A stretch of 64,000 bases of DNA, taken from assembly GCA_033675265.1 (NCBI GenBank), contig JAUJYZ010001013.1:1-64000 (forward strand), given 5' to 3'. The DNA is from Actinostola sp. cb2023 (taxonomy: Eukaryota; Cnidaria; Anthozoa; Actiniaria; Actinostolidae). The translations under genes were made by a program, and so were the position numbers. Below, in pieces: positions 12,544 to 24,201 of the stretch. How positions within the stretch are numbered: position 1 is the stretch's first letter; every line of letters starts with the position of its first letter. The notes beneath the pieces were generated by a model that was not told the origin of the DNA, did no database searches, and was given only the letters and a program-made list of their open reading frames with translations.

Positions 12544-12994
12544 TATCACAAAACACTTATTGACTGGGACCGAGAGAAACAGTATGTTTTGTGGTCCCGA
12601 GACCGCGAATGTTTCCCGTACAGTGAAATATCGGTTAACCGAAATATCAGTTTGACTCGACCAATTTATTATCGGATGGCTCCAAACGATATTTCGGTTG
12701 AACATCCTCTAACCGATAATTTTGCTTAAATGATAATATTGGCCTTTTGATGATATATCAGAAGCCGTGACAATATTATATTGTTTTGGAGAGTGAAAAA
12801 CTTTCCGACTGTACTGGATTTTGGTGAAAGAAAAACAACAAATTACAGTGAAAACTTCGAAATCTCTGTACGAGCTCATGCTAACCAAAACTGTAGAATT
12901 TCTCCCACGCTGATTGGTTAATAATTTTCTTAGTGCATATTTCGAGTGTTCTTTGACAATATATAAACAATAGACCTGTTCCATATACGGTATA

Positions 12995-13275
12995 CACCTA
13001 TTCCAAATATCGTTGTCTGGGCCGAAAGCAACAAGCAACAAGCTGACGACCGCAAAGGGCTTTGGGAATCTCCTAATTAATTTATTTATCTGTTGTACTT
13101 GAGAAGTTATCGTTGATTATAGCAATCATTTGGAACTATTCGGCCATTTGAAAATGCATGTTGTCAAAATGTCTATGGATGAATAAATGAATAAGGAGAA
13201 AGTCCCAATGCCCTTTGCGATCGTCAGCTTCTTGCTTGGTGCTTTCGGCGGGGACAACGATTTTTGGAATAGGTG
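12995..13275. mobile_element. 281-bp hairpin MITE, CACCTATT family
   Basis: Begins CACCTATTCCAAATATCG and ends in the complement of CACCTATTCCAAAAATCG, with TA on both sides. Subterminal blocks GAAAGCAACAAGCA and AGCTGACGACCGCAAAGGGC are mirrored. Very similar to 32,078-32,290. Confidence 0.8.
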
Positions 13276-13614
13276 TACATACATGTACATGTAGTTGTGC
13301 ATTACCTGATCCTGTCCTACAAGACATACTCCTACTAAAACTTTCTCTGTCTTCTGATGAATCATTACTTCTGGCGCGGGAGAATCCAGAGAGCAGTGAT
13401 GTATCCGCTGTGAAGGAAATTAATAATGTAAATAAACTTCTTATACATCGCTATAGCGATTAAAATATTATTGTGTAGTCTTGGCAACCAACACTATATA
13501 AAGACAGCAAGAAGTCACTTTATCTTGTATCTGTCAATTCATTATGGCTAGTACTACATGTAGTAGTAATATAGGGTAAAATATCATGTCCGAAACATTG
13601 TCAAATCAATAAGT

Positions 13615-14378
13615 CAGAGCATCTGGTAGAGTGCGGGGAAAAAATGAAAATAGTGCGGAAATTTTTGGAAATAGTGCGGAATAGTGCGGAAATTTAAATT
13701 AGCATATTTAGAGAGTTTAATTTATTTGAAATACATATTTTTATTGTCAGTAATTCCTGTGTTGTCTTAAGAATCTGCTGCTTGGCTGCACTTCTTAGCT
13801 ACCTCCACGTTTCTTTTGTGAGATGAAGTCTCGCAAAATATTGCACGAAGAACATCAATTCGTTATCAGCATGAAATGTTCCATTAGCACGTCTACCTTT
13901 GGCATTGATTTGCAGGAAGATGTACATTCTTTTTTGTGCTTGTTGATGGCTCTTTTGCTACAAATTTATCCATATTTACATGCACAACTGAAAAAAACAC
14001 GGCTTCAAAAGGTGCCACACAAAAGTGAACAACATCCTGATTTGTATTGATAACTGTGATTGGACAAGAATTGACAAAATTCTGCCAATCGTAAGCCTTC
14101 TTAGAATAAAAACTAGTCTCCAGGATCTTGCAACAATTGCAAAGAACGCCTTGATGATTTTTGTTCAACGTTCTCAAATTCGCCGTAAAAACAATGAAAT
14201 CCGCTAAAAATGACAAATTTGGAAGGTAATTTTAGTTCAGAAGAAATATTTCATGAATTCGGTGATTTATTCTGGTCATTTTTTCGAAAATAGTACGGAA
14301 AACGATCAATAGTGCGATTCGGTGCGATTTTAGGTCAATAGTGCGAAATCGCACCCTCGCACTCTATCAGATGCTCTG
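13615..14378. mobile_element. 764-bp TIR element with ATAAGT duplication
   Basis: Termini CAGAGCATCTGGTAGAGTGC and GCACTCTATCAGATGCTCTG are flanked by ATAAGT (13609-13614 and 14379-14384). Subterminal GTGCGGAAAT-type repeats occur at both ends. CAG termini recall hAT elements, but those usually duplicate 8 bp. Open frames on both strands (107 codons on minus, 75 on plus) carry no recognised transposase motif and may be decayed coding sequence. Confidence 0.7.
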
Positions 14379-14662
14379 ATAAGTAATAGTGATCTTTGGG
14401 CATACAGCTTATTACATGAATTCATCATTATCACAATCATTAATAATTCATGAGGAAAACACAATAGAAATCACAACAGTCTTAATTTGCATAGACTTTA
14501 AGGGCCTTTCTCAGTAGATCATCCCGAAATCCTGAAAATTTGAATAACAATAGTTCATATTGGTGTATGCCTCGTTCTACATTCTACAAAGAGTTCCTGA
14601 TTTGAATAACAAAGGTTTTTCAGAAAGAGCCGACTTTAACTTTAATTATCTCAGCCAAACTT

Positions 14663-14878
14663 ACTGAGGGGTGTCAAATGGTCCCTGCAAAAAGTTAGAG
14701 TCTCGCAAAATTTTGATCAAATTTTACGGGTCTCGAAGTCTCGTTTTTTCGCAAAAAGCTGTCTGTCTCGAATTTTGAAAGCAAAGGAAATCGGTGAAAA
14801 AGTGTCTTGGGCTCGCAAAAATATGCCTTGTCTCGGAGTCTCGCAAAGTCTCGCCTTGACCATTCAACACCCCTCAGT
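14663..14878. mobile_element. 216-bp MITE
   Basis: ACTGAGGGGTGTCAAATGGTC at the left is mirrored by GACCATTCAACACCCCTCAGT. The interior is rich in TCTCG(C/A)AAA repeats. No clear target duplication. Confidence 0.65.
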
Positions 14879-14933
14879 GGATATGATAAGTCTGATATAA
14901 TATTAGCGTCCATATTGTATCTAGTACTTAACT

Positions 14934-15092
14934 AATAGAAGATGACTCTCCATGCTTCTGTACAAAAATAATGCACGCTGAGGTCTTGAAAGCTTCTAGT
15001 GGATGCATGAGCGGAACGAGAGTGCATTCAGCAGCTTTCAAGACCTCAGCATGCATTATTTTTGTATGAAGCACTGAGAGTCATCTTCTATT
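14934..15092. mobile_element. 159-bp hairpin element
   Basis: AATAGAAGATGACTCTC and GAGAGTCATCTTCTATT form the base; the stem continues through GCTGAGGTCTTGAAAGCT and its complement, around a short loop near 15,010. Confidence 0.7.
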
Positions 15093-17440
15093 CACTTTAT
15101 AATAGAAAACTAGTTTTAAACAGGATTTCTGCTTTGTTTTCACTGTAATTGTATATAATTTGTGCATCAAATGAGGTAATATTGGGAAATGATTAGTATT
15201 CAATTAGAGCATAAGCTGCAAGGTGAAAAGAAGGCACATTTGCTGCAATATCTGTGCCCGGGCATTATAAAGCAACGCTGGATATAATACTTGGTCGTGT
15301 ACTTGTACTTCATATCCGTGATCAATATAAACACACAAACAAAGTTACATAACAATACCCTTGTAAACAAGTAAAATCAGGAGCCCATAGACCAAAAGCA
15401 ATAATGGCAGAATCAGTAAATCTCATTTAATGTGTAGTTAGTGATATGCTACAGCCATCGTTTCAAAGAGTATAATAACAAAAAGAAACCTACAAGATTT
15501 TAGAGCGATTCTACAAAAATGTAAAAAGTTATAGCAAATTGAAATCACAAAGATTGACTTTGGACTGACTAGCCTCGTTTCCATGCAATTGCTAGAATTC
15601 AAATGGTTATAACTTTACGAGGGTTTTATTTAAATCCATGGGCTTTTGATGTATTACTGGACTACACATGTATGTATGGTCTTTCAAAAAATGATACTAT
15701 ATTTATTAAATTCGTATTTTCTCAGTTTATGCAAATTATTCCGCCATTATCCTGGTAAAATACAGTATAATTCTTTTGTTGATTTTTTTTTATATGATAA
15801 TATTGGCCAACACATGAATAGCTAAACCATCATCACTGTTCATAACAAAAACTCTGCAATTTATATCACACATGCTATTAAAACATACAAACACTTAAGC
15901 TTACATGCAATACTGCACAAAGGTAGATGTGTTAGTCGGTCATGGATGAATAATGAGCCAACAAAAAGTTGCCAAAATCTCCATAATTACTTAGCTTTAC
16001 AAACGGTTTTTGTGTGAAAGCAATTACACACAGATAATACAAGCGATCGGCGATGCAAAGAATGTTCAGAGTCATTCATTAAACACGTTACTCGTTAGCG
16101 AAATGTGTCAACATTCGATGCAAAGCGATGATCGTGTGTACATTACAATGTATGTTGTAATGTACAATACCACCGATTTTTTTTGCAGTTTAAAAGTCGA
16201 ATTGTTTTTAGATGAACAGATATTCTTTTGGACAACATAAGTCTTACAGACTTACCCAAGCTGAAGGAACGGAATTTTTTCTTGGTTTTCCTAGGATAGG
16301 AATTTTCTTCCAACACATCATTATTGGAAGACATTTTAGCCTCGGTGACTTGGAAGCTAAATCTCACGTTCAGACATTTCTGAGGTCAAAATTCCATTGA
16401 ATCGTAGAGATTTTCCGCAGAGAAAAAAAACACACTCGGTTTAGAGCGAGAAGCGAATATTAAGGCCCTAACAGGTATCAAGCGGAATTATTTATAAACG
16501 TTTATAAATGCGCTACTAAAAAAATAATGAAATCTGCGGTATGACATGGCAAGTAGTTAAGCTAAACATTGATGCATCTGAGAGAGGAAGCTACGAACAG
16601 CTGCATTTTAGACGTGAATAATAGCAAAATAAAACAAAAGGCTACATTTCTAATTCAATTGAATTTGTTGTCAAATAAATCATCGAAAATTCGGGAAAAT
16701 TTCGAGTCGCTCACGAAAATGTAGTGAAGTTTATTATGAAAAAAAATGCTATTTCAGCAAGCTTTCGATAAATATTTCATGGCAGATGCTTAAACATAAA
16801 AGAAGGAATCATTTGGGATAATTCTGTAGCTGGTTTAAAGGACTATTTATATATTTACAATTAAATTCTTCAGATTGTATTGAGGTAGTTTCAAATTAGA
16901 GCTCACAAATGTTCAATTCCCATCGGGAAAGTTTGCTATTGTTTATCATTGTCTGGGTTAGAAAAACACAGAATACACACCAGACAACGAGAGCTTAAAT
17001 GGTGGGGGAAAAGACAATTAATCATCGAGTAAAAGCAGTTAATAACGAAATGATATTGAGGATTTCAAGTCGACGAAAGTCGACAGTTTTAGCGTCGCAA
17101 AGCTACGGAAATAACATTTTCATTTTAGCACAAATAAAACCTCATTTCGTTCCCAAAATGACAGAAAATGAATATTTGGAGTAGGTTTATCTGTTGGCTA
17201 CGGATTTACACAAAAAACAGACGTATTTTAAGAGTATTTTAGGAATAAACCCGAGCAAATTGTAGTCGTACCTGATCGGCTGATGTGAGACGACTTGATT
17301 AATAAACCACTTTACTTGACAAATATAGCCACAAAAATTAGACCATAAACACCAAGAAGCACCCTTATCTTCTCATAGACGAGAGGACCATTCATTGACG
17401 CTGTATTCTTGTATTATTGAGGATGAAAATGGCAAAAAAA
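15093..17440. other. probable intron or 3' region; one possible exon near 16,256-16,379 (-)
   Basis: Mostly AT-rich without long repeats. On the minus strand 16,379-16,256 is open, lies between a CTCAG acceptor and a GTAAGT donor, and reads as a hydrophilic peptide containing MSSNNDVLEENSYPRK. It does not join in phase to the gene exons at 17.9-18.2 kb, so it is either a separate gene or chance. Confidence 0.25.
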
Positions 17441-17881
17441 GGAGACTCAAAAGTAACAATCGATAAAAAGTGGTGTGATCCTTGCCGAAGGCAACGGCGA
17501 TGGCGTCCGAGCGACACGAACAATTATCGATCTAAACCGAATCGATATCGACTGAAGTACGCCTTGTTTACATATACCATGCATAGCAAAAACAAATACT
17601 GAAACTGAAAGAAGATATAAATTTAAAAACAGTAATTGTAGCTTCACCTAAAATTTATTAATATTCGATATTCATAAAACTCTAGATTTCATTATCTTTC
17701 AGGATTTGTTTGCTAATTTATGGATACGATCGATCGAAAACCATTTGACAACTCGCCAGGAAGACTTAGCGAAAGCCGGCCCGGTCCGTGTTTTAAAAAA
17801 CAACCCTTCTTTTTAAAATAAGACACTTAAAAACAGAATAAAAGCCAGATGGAGACATTAGAAGAAGTATACTTTGTTTAC

Positions 17882-18226
17882 CTGAAAGGCTAACCATCCT
17901 ATCTTCCCTGCTTGCTTCTTGTTCATATTGGAGTAGTTCGTCCTAAAGTGAACAGTAAGTATATATAACTTACAAACAAACCCAAAAGCATTACTGTAAT
18001 AAGCACAAGCTATGTAAAACCGCGTTTGCAGTATTTCTTGTACGCGGAATATTCCACAATGTCTAATTATCGCTATAATTTGCAATGTTTATCGAGAACG
18101 TTACTGCGTTGCCATATAACCTTGTACCTCATCGGTGTCTATCTCTTGAGATGTTATCAGTAACTCTGGATTCGCTAGCGGATTAACGACGAAAACGGAA
18201 GGGTTTGATATTTCCTGTTCTTCCAT
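17882..18226 (-). CDS. 5' end of a small spliced gene, function unknown
   Basis: Exon 1 (18226-18128) starts at an ATG preceded by ACGTG and encodes 33 residues beginning MEEQEISNPSVF, ending at GAG followed by donor GTACAAG. Exon 2 (17942-17882) follows acceptor CACTTTAG after a 185-bp intron; it continues in phase 0 as DELLQYEQEASREDRMVSLS and ends one base into a codon at CAG|GTAAAC. The joined peptide is acidic and Gln/Glu-rich with no recognised domain. A possible last exon (17598-17447, after a strong TTTCAG acceptor) would give 103 residues, but its hydrophobic start fits poorly. A TATATAG at 18328-18334 lies about 105 bp upstream of the ATG. Two matched splice sites in phase are the main evidence; function is not inferred. 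Confidence 0.5.
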
Positions 18227-18327
18227 CACGTTGTCGCTTGTTAAGGTAAGGTTTAAGCGACTAAACGAAACTTTTCACGCGTGATTATATGTGCTAATGA
18301 GCCCGAGTTATGCTAATATGCCGACTC

Positions 18328-18334
18328 TATATAG
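18328..18334 (-). promoter_or_regulatory. TATA box of the 18.2-kb gene
   Basis: CTATATAG on the minus strand about 100 bp before the ATG at 18226; about 50 bp from the edge of the GAAGAAAT array. Confidence 0.35.
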
Positions 18335-18385
18335 ACATGAATTATTCATCACAAAGATCGCGCCGCGCAGAGGAGCGCAGCCACT

Positions 18386-19972
18386 AGAAATGAAGAAATG
18401 AAGAAATGAAGAAATGAAGAAATGAAGAAATGAAGAAATGAAGAAATGAAGAAATGAAGAAATGAAGAAATGAAGAAATGAAGAAATGAAGAAATGAAGA
18501 AATGAAGAAATGAAGAAATGAAGAAAATGAAGAAATGAAGAAATGAAGAAATGAAGAAATGAAGAAATGAAGAAATGAAGAAATGAAGAAATGAAGAAAT
18601 GAAGAAATGAAGAAATGAAGAAATGAAGAAATGAAGAAATGAAGAAATGAAGAAATGAAGAAATGAAGAAATGAAGAAATGAAGAAATGAAGAAATGAAG
18701 AAATGAAATGAAGAAATGAAGAAATGAAGAAATGAAGAAATGAAGAAATGAAGAAGAAATGAAGAAATGAAGAAATGAAGAAATGAAGAAATGAAGAAAT
18801 GAAGAAATGAAGAAATGAAGAAATGAAGAAATGAAGAAATGAAGAAATGAAGAAATGAAGAAATGAAGAAATGAAGAAATGAAGAAATGAAGAAATGAAG
18901 AAATGAAGAAATGAAGAAATGAAGAAATGAAGAAATGAAGAAATGAAGAAATGAAGAAATGAAGAAATGAAGAAATGAAGAAATGAAGAAATGAAGAAAT
19001 GAAGAAATGAAGAAATGAAGAAATGAAGAAATGAAGAAATGAAGAAATGAAGAAATGAAGAAATGAAGAAATGAAGAAATGAAGAAATGAAGAAATGAAG
19101 AAATGAAGAAATGAAGAAATGAAGAAATGAAGAAATGAAGAAATGAAGAAATGAAGAAATGAAGAAATGAAGAAATGAAGAAATGAAGAAATGAAGAAAT
19201 GAAGAAATGAAGAAATGAAGAAATGAAGAAATGAAGAAATGAAGAAATGAAGAAATGAAGAAATGAAGAAATGAAGAAATGAAGAAATGAAGAAAGAAAT
19301 GAAATGAAGAAATGAAGAAATGAAGAAATGAAGAAATGAAGAAATGAAGAAATGAAGAAATGAAGAAATGAAGAAATGAAGAAATGAAGAAATGAAGAAA
19401 TGAAGAAATGAAGAAATGAAGAAATGAAGAAATGAAGAAATGAAGAAATGAAGAAATGAAGAAATGAAGAAATGAAGAAATGAAGAAATGAAGAAATGAA
19501 GAAATGAAGAAATGAAGAAATGAAGAAATGAAGAAATGAAGAAATGAAGAAATGAAGAAATGAAGAAATGAAGAAATGAAGAAATGAAGAAATGAAGAAA
19601 TGAAGAAATGAAGAAATGAAGAAATGAAGAAATGAAGAAATGAAGAAATGAAGAAATGAAGAAATGAAGAAATGAAGAAATGAAGAAATGAAGAAATGAA
19701 GAAATGAAGAAATGAAGAAATGAAGAAATGAAGAAATGAAGAAATGAAGAAATGAAGAAATGAAGAAATGAAGAAATGAAGAAATGAAGAAATGAAGAAA
19801 TGAAGAAATGAAGAAATGAAGAAATGAAGAAATGAAGAAATGAAGAAATGAAGAAATGAAGAAATGAAGAAATGAAGAAATGAAGAAATGAAGAAATGAA
19901 GAAATGAAGAAATGAAGAAATGAAGAAATGAAGAAATGAAGAAATGAAGAAATGAAGAAATGAAGAAATGGA
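18386..19972. repeat. (GAAGAAAT)n satellite, ~198 copies
   Basis: About 1.59 kb of an 8-bp unit, almost invariant. Rare length errors appear near 18,524, 18,706, 18,750 and 19,293. The long minus-strand frames with FISSFLHF repeats are read-through, because three 8-bp units make a 24-bp open period. Confidence 0.97.
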
Positions 19973-19994
19973 GAAACGAGGAAATGAGGAATCA

Positions 19995-20306
19995 TCTCCT
20001 CCCCTCTCTCCTCTCCCCTCTCTCCTCTCCCCTCTCTCCTCTCCCCTCTCTCCTCTCCCCTCTCTCCTCTCCCCTCTCTCCTCTCCCCTCTCTCCTCTCC
20101 CCTCTCTCCTCTCCCCTCTCTCCTCTCCCTCTCTCCTCTCCCCTCTCTCCTCTCCCCTCTCTCCTCTCCCCTCTCTCCTCTCCCCTCTCTCCTCTCCCTC
20201 TCTCCTCTCCCCTCTCTCCTCTCCCCTCTCTCCTCTCCCCTCTCTCCTCTCCCCTCTCTCCTCTCCCCTCTCCACTCTCCACTCTCCACTCTCCCCTCTC
20301 TCCTCT
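19995..20306. repeat. 14-bp polypyrimidine minisatellite
   Basis: About 22 copies of CTCCTCTCCCCTCT with a few 13-bp CTCTCCCTCT variants and a TCCACTC ending. The plus strand is almost pure pyrimidine, whereas the adjacent GAAGAAAT array is purine-rich on the same strand. Ser/Pro/Leu and Glu/Arg/Gly frames here are artefacts. Confidence 0.95.
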
Positions 20307-20389
20307 CAGTTCATTCAGTTGTAATTATATAACTGGAGCAAACTGCCGTGTTTACACTTGAGCGCTCTACCAAGGTACAAATCAGAAAA

Positions 20390-20428
20390 CTATTGTTTGT
20401 TGAGCGGTGACCGCTCAACAAACAATAG
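20390..20428. repeat. 19-bp perfect palindrome
   Basis: CTATTGTTTGTTGAGCGGT, one base, then its exact complement. Confidence 0.85.
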
Positions 20429-20430
20429 AA

Positions 20431-20584
20431 CTCTTTAGCTTGTATGCAAATTGCCCATTTCAAACCACGTGATGTATACATGATATTCTCTGGAGAATTG
20501 TCCCTTTATAAATTCTCCAGAGAACACCTTGTTTATTTACATCACATGGTTTGATATGGGCAATTTACATACGAAGCTAAAGAG
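20431..20584. mobile_element. 154-bp hairpin element
   Basis: CTCTTTAGCTTGTATGCAAA and its imperfect complement bound a stem containing CAAACCACGTGATGTA and TTCTCTGGAGAATT pairs. It directly abuts the 20,390 palindrome. Confidence 0.65.
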
Positions 20585-20944
20585 GTCTATTGGTTCAAAA
20601 AAAAAAATGCGCAAAGCATTCTGGTACGTACTTGTAGTTTATGACACCATCATCGCCTATTACCGGCCGGGCAAAGGCTCGTTTACATAACCCAAACCGT
20701 CTTTTTCCGGTAACCACTTCATGTAGGCACAACCGTTCGCTTTTGCAAACGAAGCAGTTTGCTGAAGATCAAAACTTAGACACTTTACCTTTTTTTTGCT
20801 GTCTTTTATCCATTCATCTCGATATTTTATCATTCTGAAGACTAAAGTTACTATTTACTCTATATTGCATAGGGACCATTGCGTGATTGTGCCTACACGG
20901 AGTAGTTCCCCTTTTTCCTGCAAAACGCGCCCGCAGAAATGTAG

Positions 20945-21205
20945 TATTGTAACAAGGTATGAAACTGATGGCGTGTGATGGCCTGATGTGACGTGTTTTA
21001 ATACTGCATTTATGCGGGCACTTCCTATACGGGACGCACACATGCAGCTATATATGCCCAACATGATTCCTTTTTACGCACAGGGAGCCCAACTTGTAAT
21101 ACGTATTGCCGCGCGCTCTGCCACAGGAAACCCATAAATAAACGACGCGCACATACAAATATATTTTTATTTATTCCTCAGATGCTATGGTTGGGCTGCC
21201 TGTGT
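20945..21205. mobile_element. partial copy of the TTAA-element terminus
   Basis: Shares with 8570-8800 the blocks ACAAGGTATGAAACTGATGG-like, CACAGGGAGCCCAAC, AATACGTATTG, GCGCTCTGCCACAGGAAACCC and ATGGTTGGGCTGCCTGTG in the same order. The outer CTCCT end and TTAA are missing, so it is a fragment or a diverged relative. Confidence 0.6.
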
Positions 21206-22180
21206 AGTTATCGAAGAAAATACCAATTAGCAAAACATTATTCGCCTCTGAGTGATTATCGGAGAACATTCACCGAGACGAATTTAGTAGAATTACTGAG
21301 TTGAACAAATAAAAATAACAAGACAAACAAGGAACCGTGGAAAATCTTATGAAAAGTATCGGCAATCATTCGCTGTTATGGCTTGAATTCAATGTTTGCT
21401 TGCGTCCTTTTCAAGTAATTTTAAACCACGCAAAAAAACTATCAAAGTATGGACTCACAACTTTATCCTATATTTTGTCGCATATTTGTGTTTATCGGGA
21501 CAGCGTTTTCTTTCAGTATGTTTATTTTCTCTTCTGAAACCTCGACGAACCTGGTTGGCCGCCATCTTGCCGAAACGTTGTAGGTGATTATCGAGAAATA
21601 GTCCGAAGTTCTCGGCCAATCAGCGCGCCTGATTTTCTATAATCACCTGGGTAGTTATACTAATATTCTATATTGCATGAGTTTGCTACTTCCTTAGACC
21701 CTCCTACTTTGGATATTACGCGCACAACTTTGTAATGATCTTTATCAGCCTTGGTTTGACTTATGAATACTTCTATACCATGCAATACATGCAGAACTAC
21801 TATTGAATGATATTAGTTTTACCTACTTTAAACGATCTTCTTTTGAGAGAACTATATCCCTTAGCTCGTTTGCTTTAGTTTACCTCTTTACCTCAGTTAG
21901 TCCTAGACGTTAACACTCCAACAACCAATGATGATGAACTCACTAATTAAGCTTAGACAGTAATTGACAGTGAACAAATCAATCATAGGTTGTAAAGTTT
22001 ATCCCAATTTAGTTCGCTGTATGAAACTATAAGAGTGAGAGAGAAGTTGATTTACGCTCTACAATAAAGATCTCGCTAACTCTACTGAGCTATAGTCAGT
22101 CATCACATCACTATCAGTACAGAATGTTATTTCGAAATCAGTGGTCATTAAACCATCAATCAATAGACACGACTGTGTGT
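21206..22180. other. non-coding, no gene seen
   Basis: No supported exon. A short inverted pair GGTGATTATCGAGAA / TTTTCTATAATCACC lies at about 21,580-21,650. Confidence 0.35.
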
Positions 22181-22182
22181 AT

Positions 22183-22608
22183 TTATTTTCGTTGTCTGAT
22201 GGCTCTCTTCTTGGTACAGCCGAAGATGGGGCGGCACTTTCCGTTAGAATCTGCTTTCTCGCAGTGGCCACAATTGGATGGAACGTTGATGATGGCCCTC
22301 TTCTTGGTACAGCCGAAGATGGGGCGGCACTTTCCGTTAGAATCTGCTTTCTCGCAGTGGCCACAATTGGATGGAACGTTGATGATGGCTCTCTTCTTGG
22401 TACAGCCGAAGATGGGGCGGCACTTTCCGTTAGAATCTGCTCTCTCGCAGTGGCCACAATTGGATGGAACGTTGATGATGGCTCTCTTGAGCTCATCGCT
22501 TCGTTCCATTGCGTCTAGTATATCTTCAACATCATCTCTCATCAAGGGTGTCGTTTTCACAACCAAGATGAGAGCGGCAAGGAAAGGAAACATAACAGCA
22601 GTCTTCAT
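22183..22608 (-). CDS. secreted precursor with three tandem cysteine-rich peptides
   Basis: The 141-residue product starts MKTAVMFPFLAALILVV, a clear signal peptide. An acidic spacer to about residue 42 ends in KR. Three near-identical 31-residue repeats follow, each closed by KKR, then a short RQRK tail. Cleavage at the basic sites would release three 28-residue peptides beginning AIINVP with cysteines spaced C-x2-C-x8-C-x5-C and ending GCT, consistent with two disulfides. The repeats are 93 bp at DNA level and nearly identical. The ATG follows a splice acceptor (TTTTCGTCAG, 22616), so this is exon 2; the stop overlaps an AATAAA. Multi-copy precursors of this layout are neuropeptides, antimicrobial peptides or venom-type peptides. 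The cysteine spacing matches no family I can name, so the class is left open. Confidence 0.8.
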   Translation of the reverse strand: MKTAVMFPFLAALILVVKTTPLMRDDVEDILDAMERSDELKRAIINVPSNCGHCERADSNGKCRPIFGCTKKRAIINVPSNCGHCEKADSNGKCRPIFGCTKKRAIINVPSNCGHCEKADSNGKCRPIFGCTKKRAIRQRK

Positions 22609-23224
22609 TGTTGCTCTGACGAAAAGATAAAATAAAATAACAACTGAGTAAAGTAGTTTTTAAAATAAGGAAAAGAAATTTCTGTATGCACCTATATTTC
22701 AAAAACATTCCTAAATCTGAAATCTGAATTTGTGACCGCAATGGATCATAAAACTTTTGTCACCGCCATATCAAAGGATCTATCGATTATACTTAGAAAG
22801 AGGCATTTTGCATATTACACGAGGTTATATGCTGTTTTATTTTTGCCCATAATCCATTGCGGTCACAGATTCAGATTTCAGATGACAACGTTTTTTGAAA
22901 TGGTGTAAAAAGTTTAATTAACAATTTTACAACACTTGTCACATTTCTCCCGTGCTGACTGGATAAGAAAGAGGACAGTCGCATAGAATGACGTTTAGCT
23001 CGCGCACCCGGAACCAGCGCGCGCTTAATTGAATCTGTACGCGCTTCCATTATCTGTACTCTTATCCACAACGGATGACGCCATAAAATGTTCAAGTTCC
23101 TTTGAACATTGAAGCCGACTACGATTTATTTAATTTGTATGAAGTATGTACCGCTATATGTTGAGTTTTGCTGACACTGTATTAGTATTTCAGTATTAAC
23201 ATAACTTCCACTCTTAAAAGAGTT

Positions 23225-23566
23225 TTGGATTTTTTACTCATTCCAAAGTACACTCAAGGAACCTACGAATTTATTGGCAATGCTTTTGTATGTAAACATA
23301 CCGTAAAACCTCGAAAACTGAGAAGACAATGGGCGCTTCAATTCATTTCAAAATAGTACACTTTACATTCCAAAGGAATGTCAAAGGCATTTAGCAGATT
23401 TTGGGATTTTTTACTCATTCCAAAGGACATCATGTTCACAGAACCTACGATTTTATTAGTAATGCTTTTGTATGTAAACATACCGTAAAACCTCGAAAAC
23501 TGAGAAGACAATGGGCTTCAATTCTTTTCAAGATAGTACACTTTACATTCCAAAGGAATGTCAAAG
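23225..23566. repeat. ~173-bp tandem duplication
   Basis: Two copies (about 23,225-23,395 and 23,399-23,566) share TTTTTTACTCATTCCAAAG, TGCTTTTGTATGTAAACATA, CCGTAAAACCTCGAAAACTG and ACATTCCAAAGGAATGTCAA. It lies in the proposed intron of the peptide gene. Confidence 0.85.
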
Positions 23567-23650
23567 TAACAGAAATAAACACTGAAAAACACTTGTTTAT
23601 GGTTTAGGTGATTTAATGTACGTAAGTGAACGATACTCCATGATGCAGAC

Positions 23651-23833
23651 TAGAGTCGTTTTCGTATGAGTGGGAAGTAGCTACGGTACGTATTGCGCCA
23701 TGATCATGCCGTATCCAAACATTCTGATTGGTTGAGCGGTGATTTTGCGCGCTGTGATTGGTTGAATGTCTTCGATTCCGTACCGTGACCCTTCTCCGTG
23801 CCGTAGGTTTCCCACTGATACGAAAACTACTCT
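23651..23833. mobile_element. ~183-bp MITE
   Basis: TAGAGTCGTTTTCGTATGAG at the left is mirrored by ATACGAAAACTACTCTA at the right; GTGGGAA and CTACGG blocks are also mirrored. Confidence 0.65.
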
Positions 23834-24106
23834 AATGGATATATGTACGGTAATTTATTGTATTTCGAATGGTGCCTTGAGCGCAGCTGTTATCTTCTCC
23901 TGGTAAGCCTCGTTAGAAAATATGTCACGAGAAAAATGTTTTCAGTAGTCTTATTGCTTTGTAGTTGTAATATTTTCGGCCGAAGCCAATCTCAATATTT
24001 GCAGCATTCATTTCGAAAAGAAGCCCCCTTCAAAAGTTTGCACAATTAATCTCGAAAAGAAGCCCAGCCAAGCTAGGGTCCTAAATAGAAAATAAGCCAT
24101 GCTTAC

Positions 24107-24170
24107 CTCAGTGATATCGTTGCAGCAGAACTTCAGTTGGTACGCGAGTTTGATCAGCTTCAGCTAGTTT
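24107..24170 (-). other. probable non-coding first exon of the peptide precursor gene
   Basis: On the minus strand a TATAAAA (24201-24195) is followed about 30 bp later by transcribed-looking sequence ending CACTGAG|GTAAGC at 24107, a strong donor. Pairing it with the acceptor at 22616 gives a 1.49-kb intron. The link is inferred, not shown. Confidence 0.45.
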
Positions 24171-24194
24171 AATCAGTCTTGCTCCGTACACCCA

Positions 24195-24201
24195 TTTTAT
24201 A
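24195..24201 (-). promoter_or_regulatory. TATA box of the peptide precursor gene
   Basis: GAGTATAAAATGG on the minus strand, correctly spaced from the presumed first exon. Confidence 0.45.

Noticed and set aside
13290..13445. Possible plus-strand exon (motif SLSSDESLLLARENPESSD)
   Set aside because: Composition looks coding, but the acceptor is weak, the donor is doubtful and no partner exon in phase was found.
18308..20289. Minus-strand frames of 646-655 codons
   Set aside because: They translate the GAAGAAAT array and the 14-bp array; composition is pure repeat with no flanking coding exon.
22124..22630. 168-codon plus-strand frame across the peptide gene
   Set aside because: Antisense shadow of the three 93-bp coding repeats; no signal peptide or splice sites.
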